The position numbers and the translations under genes were made by a program. From JANYJJ01 sp043749975 (GTDB lineage Bacteria > Pseudomonadota > Gammaproteobacteria > Burkholderiales > Burkholderiaceae_C), in assembly GCA_043749975.1 (NCBI GenBank), contig JAYVCL010000207.1, positions 1 to 9,986 of the forward strand: a DNA stretch of 9,986 nucleotides, written 5' to 3'. Below the pieces are notes generated by a model, which saw only the letters and a program-made list of their open reading frames with translations, had not been told where the DNA came from and ran no database searches. Shown here in pieces: positions 1-7,379 of this stretch (position 1 is the first letter of the stretch; each line of letters opens with the position of its first letter).

Positions 1-1
1 G

Positions 2-100
2 CATCATCGAACCCCGATTCAGGCCCTCAAGGCTTGGCAAGAAAAGAAGCCTGCGTTGTTCGTTAAAAGAGTCTATGAACAGACGGGACTTGACACCTAG
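2..100 (+). CDS. IS481-family transposase, C-terminal end (5' part outside window)
   Basis: The window opens inside an open frame that ends at TAG (98-100). The visible 32 residues include TPIQALKAWQEKKP and FVKRVYEQTGLDT, which I recognise as the C-terminal tail of IS481-family DDE transposases (integrase core domain). The catalytic residues lie upstream of the window, so activity cannot be judged. By family knowledge the enzyme cuts and joins the ends of its own element. The element end should lie just beyond the stop codon; the string CTAGACA at 97-103 is a plausible terminus, but the partner repeat is outside the window. The start is off the window. The assignment rests on recognising the tail only. 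Confidence 0.7.
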   Translation, partial: HHRTPIQALKAWQEKKPALFVKRVYEQTGLDT

Positions 101-103
101 ACA

Positions 104-407
104 AGGTGCTATTCTTCCGCTGGGCACACCTCTCGGCACGTTTGGTCTCGGGCTTGATTTCATCACCAACAACACTGGAATCAACTGGAAGAAAGTGAAT
201 TGTCTTGCTCCCACGGGCGTGGTTTTGGTCGATGTTTGTGGCCAAGGTGGCATACTCGCAAGCCGCCATACGTTGGATCGCACTGCCACTCCATTCGACA
301 TCTTCGACTTCACCGCAAATCGCATTCCCAAGCCTGGTTCAATGGCATTGGGTGGTGTGGACTTGCTGAGTCTGAGTTTGGCAGCCCGCCGTAAGAACGC
401 TTCTTAA
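104..407 (+). pseudogene. PEP-CTERM protein remnant, 5' end lost next to IS481 element
   Basis: The open frame enters from the IS481 end and stops at TAA (405-407). Its last residues read IPKPGSMALGGVDLLSLSL followed by AARRK. This has the layout of a PEP-CTERM sorting tail: a Pro-x-Pro motif, a hydrophobic stretch, then an Arg/Lys cluster at the very C-terminus. Such tails direct secreted proteins to exosortase, which cleaves near the PEP motif. Here the Glu of PEP is Lys, and the hydrophobic segment carries Gly and Asp, so sorting may be impaired. No signal peptide is present, since the 5' part is replaced by the IS481 element. The rest of the protein is unrecognisable. The ATG at 75 lies inside the transposase and is probably not a real start. 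The prsK/prsR genes in the same window support the family call. It may be a dead fragment. Confidence 0.5.
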
Positions 408-425
408 GCGAAATTAAAAACACGT

Positions 426-440
426 CTCCGTTCATCGGAG
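426..440. terminator. Hairpin after the PEP-CTERM remnant, possible bidirectional terminator
   Basis: CTCCG-TTCAT-CGGAG forms a perfect 5-bp GC-rich stem with a 5-nt loop, 18 bases after the stop of the PEP-CTERM remnant. There is no T tract on the plus side. Read on the minus strand, the stem is followed closely by a T-rich run (GTGTTTTTAATTTC), so it could also stop transcription leaving the IS630 transposase. Seen directly; function is inferred. Confidence 0.4.
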
Positions 441-453
441 GTATCAAGGGCTA

Positions 454-473
454 ATTCCATTTCTAATTCAATA
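454..473 (+). repeat. Left terminal inverted repeat of the IS630 element
   Basis: ATTCCATTTC, three bases, then TTCAATA. The same pattern is found in reverse complement at 1563-1582, with only the central three bases differing. It overlaps the stop codon of the transposase (463-465). Confidence 0.75.
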
Positions 474-1535
474 GCGCATCAATTATCCACGGCCAAGCGA
501 CAATGGACTTGATGGTCGGAGCATTCATCTCGAAGTCTCTGAGTGCGATTTCGAGGTGATCTTCGAGTGCATTGAGGCTGTCGAAGAACCGGTTGTGGAA
601 TCGCTTTTCGCGCAACTCGTCCCAGACGTGCTCGACCGGATTGAGTTCGGGCGCGTAAGGCGGCAGGCTCAGCAGTCGCATGTTGGCTGGAGGCCGAAGC
701 GCTGCGCTGGCATGCCAGCCCGCGCCGTCCAGCACCATCACGATGTGCTCGCCCGGGTGGCGCTGGCCGACTTCGTCCAGGAACAACTGCATGCAGTGCG
801 TGTTGACGTGCGGCAGGATCAGCGAGTCCAGTTCGCCGGTCTGGATATCCACGGCGGCGTACGCGTAGGTGTACTCGTGGGTCAGCATGGCCTGGCATAG
901 CGGGCGCACGGGCTTGGGTGCCCAGCATCGGCGCACGTCGTTGATGCGACCGAAGCGCGCCTCGTCCTGGAACATCAACTTGATCGGCGCTTGCTCGGGC
1001 CAGAGCGCGCGGAGCTGGGCGAGTCGGTCGGGGAGTTTTTTTTCCAGTCCTCTTGGGCCAATGGATCGCCTTGCGGGTGGCGCTTGTCCGGGGCCAGCTT
1101 GCGCCAGCCGTGGCGGTGCAGCAGGTTGTAGACCGAGGACAGCGCCATGGGCCGCCCCAAGCTGGCCTCCAGTTCGGCCTTGACCTGCCCCACCACCAGG
1201 ATGCCGCCCGTGCTGGCGCGATCCAGGAACGGGGCCAGCACCTGGCGCTCCTGATCGGTGGTCATGTTCTGGCGTCGTCGCCCACCGCGCGTCTCGCGCT
1301 GGCCGTCGCCCACGATCTCGCCGGCCAGGAAGCGGTTGCGCAGCCGACAGGTCCACGGCACCGAGCGGCCGATGGCTCGCGCCGTCTGCTCCAGGCTCAA
1401 TCCGTAGTCCAGCGGCAGCACCACGGCCTGGGCCTGGCGCAGTTGCTCGACCGTCTGTGCTCGAGCCAGAACTTCGCGTGCCCACTCCAAGTTGTCCGCA
1501 CCCCTCGCAGGTCTCGCCATGCCCGTCTCCTTCAA
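463..1535 (-). CDS. IS630-family DDE transposase, two frames joined at an A8 run
   Basis: The upstream frame starts at ATG 1535 (MKETG) or 1520 (MARPARG) and carries the helix-turn-helix half, with GLSLEQTARAIGRS and a second segment around GGILVVGQVKAELEASLGRP. At the A8 run (minus strand, 1043-1036) it runs into the wrong frame. A -1 shift there gives EDWKKKLPDRLAQL and continues into the catalytic half. The DDE residues are visible: Asp in MFQDEARFG, Asp in MVLDGAGWH, and Glu in LNPVEHVWDELR. The frame ends LLN then TAG inside the left repeat. The joined product would be about 350 residues, close to the usual IS630 length. It is either a programmed frameshift or a single-base loss in the run. 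The long downstream frame that appears to begin at 1587 is the wrong frame of the first half and is not a separate protein. Confidence 0.75.
1036..1043 (-). promoter_or_regulatory. A8 slippery run, candidate -1 frameshift or transcript slippage site
   Basis: On the minus strand the sequence is TGG AAA AAA AAC TCC in the incoming frame and GAA AAA AAA CTC CCC in the outgoing frame. A single -1 slip on the run joins the DNA-binding and catalytic halves of the transposase exactly. Runs like this are used for ribosomal frameshifting or polymerase slippage in several IS families. No downstream stem-loop was worked out. Confidence 0.45.
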
Positions 1536-1562
1536 AGGACTTCGACATGACTATTATTAACT

Positions 1563-1582
1563 TATTGAAGTGGAAATGGAAT
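1563..1582 (-). repeat. Right terminal inverted repeat of the IS630 element
   Basis: TATTGAA, three bases, then GAAATGGAAT. This is the reverse complement of the left repeat at 454-473 except for the central three bases. The transposase start codon (1535 or 1520) lies just inside it. Confidence 0.75.
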
Positions 1583-1603
1583 AACACAGCAATGCTGAGT
1601 TAG

Positions 1604-1625
1604 CCTTTTTTATTGAATAGGCTGA
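1604..1625. terminator. Weak hairpin between IS630 and the acyltransferase 3' end
   Basis: AGCCT and AGGCT can pair across a 12-nt T/A-rich loop, in the gap between the stop of the acyltransferase (1736) and the IS630 right end. On the plus strand it is followed by GATTTTG. On the minus strand, the direction in which the acyltransferase is read, there is no T tract. A terminator role is only a guess. Confidence 0.25.
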
Positions 1626-1735
1626 TTTTGAAGCGAAGCGTGGAACGAGAAGATCGGTAAAAATGGAATCGCGAGACTCGCCCACAAAATTGAACCAAAG
1701 GGCGGATCAGAGGAACGTGCGTTCTATGTCCGAGG

Positions 1736-2629
1736 TCAAACAGTCGCGCGAACAGTGGCAACACGCATGGCCCGTGCCTGCGCAGCGAACATCGGCACTT
1801 CGGGAAATACGGCGCGAACGCCGGTCGGGGCAAAAAAAGCTCGGTCGGAATAGTACCCAAATACCTGGATCGCTTCGGCCTTGGTACGCCGAAGCCGCCC
1901 GATGATTCCCGCCTCTTCACGACCTGAAAACGAGAACGGGTAAAGCGATCTACACGTCTCTGCCAGCTCGGGCTTACCGCCCAAAGTGTTGATCTGCTCA
2001 CGTGCGTAAGCCAAATCGAGCGACAACAGCACCGCTGGCGCGTTGACCCTGCGGTTGAGTCTTTTCGGGCCGATGACGGTGAAACCCAGCATGCTGCGGT
2101 AGTAACGTACATGCCGCGGGTTCACCTCGATCAACAAATTATCGGCAAACTTGATCTTGTGCGCATAGATGTAGGCCACGTTGAACAATGCAGCCAGCAC
2201 GGGCTTGGAGCGCGTCACATTGTCCATTGCCAACTTCGTAAACTCGCAAACTGTTCGGCCGGAGTCGCGCAGCTTGTTGACTTCATCAGGAAACAAGTCA
2301 TCAACGAGCAGTCCGTCGCCGGAATCGAAACCGACAGTCAACGTGCCGATCGTCGAATGATGATCGCTCGCGACAAGGGTGATCAAGTTGGGTGTCGACT
2401 CTGCAGGCAAGGGCGTGGTTTGGTAGCCGCGGGTTGCGTACATTTTGTCGATGATGATGTTCGCCGAACTCCGTTCGCCTGAAGAATGAGCGGCGCGAAT
2501 CTTGAAAAACGGTAGGCCTTCAATGTGGTCAGTGGCTGGCAATCCCGTCGGTTCTGTCATATCGGCAAGAAGCGATCGAAGATGGCAATGCGACCCAGAC
2601 GCTGTTCCAGAACTCATGCTTCCGTTCAT
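1736..2629 (-). CDS. FeeM-like N-acyl amino acid synthase (GNAT-type N-acyltransferase)
   Basis: This is a predicted cytoplasmic 297-residue enzyme that by family knowledge joins a fatty acyl chain, probably from acyl-ACP, to an amino group of an amino acid. Features typical of the FeeM catalytic core as found in Burkholderiales: IIIDKMYATRGYQ (residues 58-70), ITLVASD followed by GTLTVG and GLLVDDLFPDE (83-116), CEFTKLAMD (128-136), IEVNPRHVRYYRSMLGF (167-183) and RVNAPAVLL (194-202). SLYPFSFSGREE follows at about 228-239. The start at 2629 is chosen because GAGGG lies 9 bases upstream. The open frame extends to 3028, but that extra 133 residues is compositionally odd and lacks a domain. The gene is intact although its neighbour prsT is broken. 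Exosortase loci often contain a different acyltransferase of this broad fold, so a role linked to PEP-CTERM export or lipid signalling is possible but inferred. The C-terminal 60 residues are not recognised. Confidence 0.8.
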   Translation of the reverse strand: MNGSMSSGTASGSHCHLRSLLADMTEPTGLPATDHIEGLPFFKIRAAHSSGERSSANIIIDKMYATRGYQTTPLPAESTPNLITLVASDHHSTIGTLTVGFDSGDGLLVDDLFPDEVNKLRDSGRTVCEFTKLAMDNVTRSKPVLAALFNVAYIYAHKIKFADNLLIEVNPRHVRYYRSMLGFTVIGPKRLNRRVNAPAVLLSLDLAYAREQINTLGGKPELAETCRSLYPFSFSGREEAGIIGRLRRTKAEAIQVFGYYSDRAFFAPTGVRAVFPEVPMFAAQARAMRVATVRATV

Positions 2630-2638
2630 TGGAAATTT

Positions 2639-2643
2639 CCCTC
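2639..2643 (-). promoter_or_regulatory. Ribosome binding site fixing the acyltransferase start
   Basis: GAGGG on the minus strand, 9 bases before ATG at 2629. It is the only good Shine-Dalgarno match near candidate starts in this frame and is the reason the longer open frame to 3028 was not used. Confidence 0.6.
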
Positions 2644-2655
2644 GTGTAGCTTTGG

Positions 2656-2681
2656 TTTGCAGTCGCTGCTGTGAATGCAAA
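2656..2681. promoter_or_regulatory. Inverted repeat TTTGCA-N14-TGCAAA upstream of the acyltransferase
   Basis: TTTGCA (2656-2661) and TGCAAA (2676-2681) are perfect inverted copies separated by 14 bases, lying 27-52 bases before the acyltransferase start. The geometry suits a dimeric repressor operator or a leader hairpin. It could also be chance; no regulator gene adjoins it. Confidence 0.25.
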
Positions 2682-3280
2682 GTGTGCCGTGTCTGGCTAA
2701 GGTCGTTGTAAGCGTTTGCATCCGTGAGCTGCCGATCGACGACGAACACAGACACCAGCGAAGACGAAACGCACGGGCAAAGGCGCGACGCATTGATGTG
2801 ACCCGAATCAAGCATATTGCGCCGCTTGCTGCTGATCCTCAGCGTCCAGTGGCCGCACAAACACGGCGTTGACGCGACCACGTTGTCAGGTAGACACGGG
2901 GAGCGGGTTGCATCATGAGTGTTGCAGGCCACCACGCCGGTGGAGAGCAGCAACGGCAACCCGGAGCTGGCAATGGCTGGCGGATCTGCAAGACATGCTG
3001 GATTGAGGACCCAGTCGTGCCGCTCCACCGCACTGGACAGTGATGCACGCGGTGGGTTGCGGCTGAATCCGCATGAAAGGGCATCAGCCGGTGGGATACA
3101 AAGTGCCTAACCTTAGCCGGCTTGTGGCGGACGGAAAAGGAGGCTGACAATCGCGCTTCTCGTGATTTGCGCTCTTCAGCCAATCAGCAGCGCACACACC
3201 ATCCTTTACAAAGCCGCTGAGGCAACGGCTCTACTCGCCCCCGCCACGCAGTTACGCTGGCGCGTTCGAGCTGCATCGCT
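2682..3280. other. No convincing gene; long gap between acyltransferase and prsT 3' end
   Basis: About 600 bases were inspected in all frames. The open frames here (the upstream extension of the acyltransferase frame to 3028 and a 114-codon frame at 2839-3183, minus) are rich in Arg, Cys, Ser and Pro, have no recognisable motif and no good ribosome binding site. It most likely holds the promoter of the acyltransferase and the 3' flank of prsT. No tRNA, CRISPR or IS end was seen. Confidence 0.5.
3212..3230 (-). terminator. Possible terminator downstream of prsT
   Basis: On the minus strand AGCCG-TTGCCTCAG-CGGCT forms a 5-bp GC stem with a 9-nt loop and is followed by TTTG. It lies 50 bases after the prsT stop. 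The T tract is short, so efficiency would be low. Confidence 0.35.
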
Positions 3281-5855
3281 TCACAGGGCCTTTTGAAGCG
3301 CCGTGACCTCCGCTTGCGCAGGGAAGCTTTTGCCCAATTCGGCGAGTGAGTCCAACTCGGTCTTGGCGCTTTTCTTGTCACCAGCTTTGATGTAGGTGGC
3401 GGCAAGATTCAACTTCAAGAACGCGTTCGACGGCTCCAATGCCGCTGCTTTTCGATGAAGCTCAATTGCCTCGTCGTACTTCTGATTGTCGGCCAGATCA
3501 TGTCTTTCGGGTGGTCCTTGACCCAGCTTGCTCCGAGCTTCTCGGCCTCGGCAGCCTCGGCCGCTTTGCCCAGCGACCCGAGTACCGTTATGAGATTCAC
3601 GTGGCCTCTGCCGACGACTCCCGGCCGAGTCCGGCACGGTACGCGGCAGCAGCAGGAGCCCACTTCCTTTGCGCCGCATCGATGTCACCCTCAATGACAA
3701 ACCCTGCTGCCTCGCGCGGACGCTGTTTTTGCACTTGTTGCGCAATCGCCGATGCTTCATCGAACTTCTTCGCGGCATAGTCGAGCATCGCAAGTCGGCG
3801 TTGAGCTTCCAACAGGTCGGGCTTGATCTCGAGACTCTTGCGCAAACTCTGCTCGGCGGCACCCGGATTCTTGGCCGCCACGTGGGCTTCAGCCAAGCGC
3901 ATGTAGGGCTGCGGCGAGTCGGTACGCAACACTGCCAACTTGTTGAAAGTTGCAATGGCGTGATTCAGCTCTCCCGACGCCTGCTGCGCTCTGCCCAAAG
4001 CATCAAGAAGATCAGGATTGTCCGGGATAGTGGCGACCGCGTTTTGAGCTGCAGACGACGCTTGCTTGAAATCTTTAGCGCGCAGAAGCAGGTCGACCAA
4101 CACGATTCGAGGCGCAGGGTGCGTAGCGTTGGCCGTGATCGCCTTTCGAACAAGAGCCATGGTTTCGTCCGCAGAGGCGCCAGCACTCATCGAAAGTGTG
4201 ACCAGAGCCAAAAGACCGCGAACGTCCTTGGGGTTCCGCGCCAGGAATTTTTCCAGACGAACCTTCGCAACTTCGCGCTTCTTGGCATCCACATCCAATC
4301 GCGCCAAGCTCGCAACGGCCGGAAAGTAGTTCAGCTCAATCGACAAAGCTTCCTCGAAACTCGTCCTTGCGGCCGCAACGTTTTGCAACGCCAACTGCGT
4401 ACGGCCCCGCAGGTCTTCGCCCAACGGATTGTTTGGTTGCTTCTTTTCAAACTTATCAACGGCCAGAAGCGCCTTGTCGAACTCACGACGCCCCAAATGC
4501 GCCGTAATCAGCGCCAAGTCTGCTGTGACTCCATTGTCAGACGCAGCAATGTCTTCAAGCGCGTCAAATCCGATGGCGACATCGCCTTGCATCAACCGAG
4601 CCCAAGCGGGTACCGCCCGCTTGCGAGGGTCGCGCGGATCCTGCTGAGCCGTCTTTGCGAAATAGGTTTCAGCTGTCTTGACATCGCCATTTTGCAGATA
4701 AACCTCACCCGCAACAGAATTTAGTTCCGACCGAAGCTCACCTTTGATCGCAGCGGCTTGAAGAACGGTAAGCGCTTTGTCGGGTTGGCCCGACTGAAGA
4801 TAACTGGTAACCAGGAAACGTCGTGCCGGGAGAAGTCTCGGGGCTATCTAAACGGCACGCGCTAAATACACTTCCGCTTGATTGAGGGAATTATCATGGA
4901 ACTCCACAGCGCCTGCGAGCTGGTAAATTAAGTGGATACTAGACGCGGATTTCAATATTTTTTCTAAGTAATGCCTGTGCCTTTTTCGCACCTTTTTTCA
5001 AGAACGCCAATTGGGCATCGAGATACAGCGTCTGTCGATGATTTGCGCTAATTTTTTTTTGTTCAATTTGCTTTTCTGACTCGGCACGATCACTTCGCTG
5101 CAAAAGCAGTGACAATATTGCAAAGTGCGCAGGCAAAAAAAGTCTCTCTTTATTTCGACTGCACGACGGTAAGCCTTCAAGCCTTCATCGGTACTTCTTT
5201 TTCCGTAGATAAGTATGTAACCCTTTAGCTGCCATACCTCCACCTCTGAGGGAGATTTGAGAAGCATCGCATCAGCGGCCGCCAAAGCATCATCGAAAGC
5301 TCCACTGCTCGCTTTTTGTCGCATACGAGCGATCAGCGCTGGAACATAGGCTTGGTCGACTGTCAATGCGGTCTGCAAAGCCGTTTCTGCCAGAGCGACT
5401 TTCCCAAGGCCAGCGGGGGCAACGGAAATCGAGGTGTAAAAATCCGCTTAGACGACTGGGGTCGTCAACTTAGACTGTGAAAATTCGTCGATCAGTTTTT
5501 TATACTGGCCGTGCGTCACCAAAGAAGCCGCAATTTTTGGAATAACAAGATCAGACGAATAATTGAGTATAATAGCTTTGCGAAGCTCCACTTCAGAAGC
5601 AGCTGCATCACCGCCGGTGAGTAAAATAACCTGGTACAAATATTGCGCCTCAGGATTGTCCGGTTTGCCTTGCAACACATTCTTGATTTGAATCGATGCG
5701 GATTTTGTATCATTCTTGCTCAAGAGCACATTTGCCGAGCTGATCAACGCATCAGGGCTGCCTCCGCCGCAAGCAGAGATCAGTACAGCGGCCAATAAAG
5801 GAATCAATGCGATCAAAAGACGCTTTCTAGAGAACTTATTTCACAATCGACGCAT
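3281..5855 (-). pseudogene. prsT: prsT, PEP-CTERM system TPR-repeat lipoprotein, degraded
   Basis: Intact PrsT proteins are about 900 residues: a lipoprotein signal followed by many TPR repeats, associated with XrtA/PEP-CTERM and exopolysaccharide loci. Here the lipobox is visible (LIPLLAAVLISACGGG, near 5815-5768) and TPR-like sequence continues to the C-terminus (ALQKAL, stop 3283-3281), but the frame is broken repeatedly. Lesions on the minus strand: TGA at 5843-5841, four codons after an ATG at 5855; TAA at 5450-5448 (after SKLTTPVV); a frameshift at the T7 run 5141-5135 (KRDF to LPAHFAIL); a frameshift near 4950-4965; TAG at 4850-4848 (where RAV-Gln-IAPRL would be expected); a frameshift near 3600 (SSAEA to VNLITVLGSLG); and another near 3480-3510 (HPKD to NQKYDEAIELH), where roughly 75 expected residues also seem missing. 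The longest open part is 4847-3597. The scattered substitutions argue for true decay rather than a single sequencing error. A TTG at 5816 is the only start in the lipobox frame after the first stop. Confidence 0.85.
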
Positions 5856-5866
5856 AAAAGCGTCGA
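5847..5866 (-). promoter_or_regulatory. Perfect hairpin at the prsR-prsT junction
   Basis: TCGACGC-(6 nt)-GCGTCGA is a perfect 7-bp inverted repeat, starting 4 bases after the prsR stop codon. It overlaps the ATG at 5855 that would begin prsT. On the minus strand the loop is TTTTAT and no T tract follows, so it looks less like a terminator and more like a structure affecting prsT translation or mRNA processing. Confidence 0.4.
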
Positions 5867-5870
5867 AGCA

Positions 5871-7232
5871 TCATTTCAAACTGAGACGGTGCATCAGATC
5901 ATAAAGTGTCGGACGACTGACTCCAAGCAACTCTGCCGCCTTGGCAATGTTTCCATTCACGCGCCCCAATGCCGCAATAATAGTCTTACGCTCGGCAGTG
6001 TCCCGGGCGATTCGCAAATCGAGAGATGTATCGTCAGTCTGGTGCGCTGATGTTTTCAGACCAACATCCTGAGCGGTGATCTGACTGCCATCCGCCAAGA
6101 TGACCGCTCGTTTGATGCAACTGGAAAGTTCCCGCACATTGCCAGGCCATGGATGAGCTTCGATGGCTTTAACTGCATCTTCGGCCAACGAAATTGATCC
6201 ACGATTCTGTTCTAGTGCGAACCGACGAACGAAAGCGTGGGCCAAAAGAGCGGCATCACCGGCACGCTCACGCAGCGGCGGAATCTGAATGATGATCTCT
6301 GCCAATCTATAGTACAAGTCTTCACGAAACTGCCCTTCCTTCGTAAGGGCAGGAAGATCTTGATGTGTTGCGCAGACAATTCTCACGTCTACGGGAATCT
6401 CCTGGCGACCTCCAACCCTTTCGATCGTTCGCTCTTGGAGAAATCTGAGCAGCTTGGATTGCAAGGAGAAGGGTAGATCTCCGATCTCATCCAACATAAG
6501 CGTTCCACCGTGAGCGGATTCAATTCGGCCCGGAGTCGTTTTAATTGCGCCGGTAAAAGCGCCTTTTTCGTAACCAAACAGTTCGCTCTCTAAAAGGTTT
6601 TCAGGAATCGCAGCACAGTTGATGGCAACAAACCTTCCAGCGTGGCGCGGTGATGATTGATGTAATCCGTTGGCCAGCACTTCTTTGCCCGTCCCGCTTT
6701 CACCCAACAACATCACTGTTGCCGTACTGCTTGACACTTTCTCGATCATTCGACACACCCGGAGCATCTCCGGATCGCGCGTGATAAGACCGGCCAGAGC
6801 GTCGGGTTGGCGCGACTCTTGAAGCCGTCGGTTTTCCTTCTGCAGAGCGAACAGCCTGAATGCACGCTCGACTGTGAGGTTCAACAGTTCGGGCTCGAAT
6901 GGTTTCGCAAAAAAATCGTAGGCGCCTTGGGCAACCGCGCGTAATGCATTGGTTCGATCGTTTTGTCCAGTCAACACAATGACCTTTGTGTCGGGATCTG
7001 CGGCGAGAATCTGATCAAGCAGCTTGAATCCTTCAGAAACCGCATCAGCATCGGGAGGTAAACCCAAATCCATTGTTACGACGGCCGGGTTATGACGGCG
7101 CATCTGCACCATTGCGGAATCTCGGTCATTTGCAATGACAGAATCGAACCGGTCAAGTGACCATTTGATCTGCTTTTGCAGTGCAAGATCGTCCTCGACA
7201 ATCAAAAGCGAACGCTGCTGCTCAGCGATCAT
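5871..7232 (-). CDS. prsR: PEP-CTERM-box sigma-54 response regulator PrsR
   Basis: This is a complete 453-residue transcription activator for sigma-54 promoters, the partner of PrsK. Receiver domain at residues 1-125: acidic pair D14/D15, phosphoacceptor D55 (VTMDLGLP), T88 and K110. The AAA+ domain follows at about 145-370: Walker A GESGTGKE (177-184), the sigma-54 contact loop GAFTGA (224-229), Walker B LMLDEIGD (245-252), and the RERAGD and WPGNVREL motifs. A Fis-type helix-turn-helix ends the protein (NGNIAKAAELLGVSRPTLYD, 427-446). This order and the closing VSRPTLYDLMHRLSLK fit the PEP-CTERM-box response regulators of XrtA clusters. All key residues are present, so it appears functional. 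It lies 147 bases behind prsK and immediately before the broken prsT. Its start has no strong ribosome binding site. By family knowledge it would activate PEP-CTERM and exopolysaccharide promoters. Confidence 0.93.
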   Translation of the reverse strand: MIAEQQRSLLIVEDDLALQKQIKWSLDRFDSVIANDRDSAMVQMRRHNPAVVTMDLGLPPDADAVSEGFKLLDQILAADPDTKVIVLTGQNDRTNALRAVAQGAYDFFAKPFEPELLNLTVERAFRLFALQKENRRLQESRQPDALAGLITRDPEMLRVCRMIEKVSSSTATVMLLGESGTGKEVLANGLHQSSPRHAGRFVAINCAAIPENLLESELFGYEKGAFTGAIKTTPGRIESAHGGTLMLDEIGDLPFSLQSKLLRFLQERTIERVGGRQEIPVDVRIVCATHQDLPALTKEGQFREDLYYRLAEIIIQIPPLRERAGDAALLAHAFVRRFALEQNRGSISLAEDAVKAIEAHPWPGNVRELSSCIKRAVILADGSQITAQDVGLKTSAHQTDDTSLDLRIARDTAERKTIIAALGRVNGNIAKAAELLGVSRPTLYDLMHRLSLK

Positions 7233-7379
7233 GAATGAGTGTACATAATATATGACAACCGATAAATTGAGGTTTCAATCCTTGCTTTCGATTTGTAAAA
7301 TTCATTGAATAGCACAATTGCCGGCAAAGTATAGAAAATTACAGATCGCGTTTTGCTGCGTTTTTTACTCGGCACAGCG

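Larger units (their letters stand above)
454..1582 (-). mobile_element. IS630-family insertion sequence
   Basis: The element is about 1.13 kb, a normal size for IS630. It is bounded by imperfect inverted repeats (454-473 and 1563-1582) and contains one transposase region on the minus strand that ends inside the left repeat. It is visibly more GC-rich than the flanking DNA. IS630 elements insert at TA and duplicate it. TA is present just outside the left end (452-453), but the right flank reads AA at the equivalent place, so the exact ends are uncertain by one or two bases or the duplication has decayed. It sits between the 3' end of the PEP-CTERM remnant and the 3' end of the acyltransferase gene. 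Confidence 0.8.

Noticed and set aside
556..1550. Several plus-strand open frames across the IS630 element
   Set aside because: Antisense shadows of a GC-rich transposase gene whose minus-strand product has all DDE motifs.
2674..2687. CGGCAC...TTTGCA on the minus strand as a sigma-54 promoter for the acyltransferase
   Set aside because: The GG and GC elements are two bases too close for the -24/-12 spacing.
2630..3028. 133-residue N-terminal extension of the acyltransferase frame
   Set aside because: Odd composition, no domain, no ribosome binding site at 3028, and a good site before the internal ATG at 2629.
2839..3183. 114-codon minus-strand frame between the acyltransferase and prsT
   Set aside because: Rich in Arg, Ser, Pro and Cys with no motif; looks like a chance open frame in GC-rich DNA.
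3669..4724. 351-codon plus-strand open frame opposite prsT
   Set aside because: Antisense shadow of the TPR-coding strand; the minus-strand translation shows clear TPR-type sequence.
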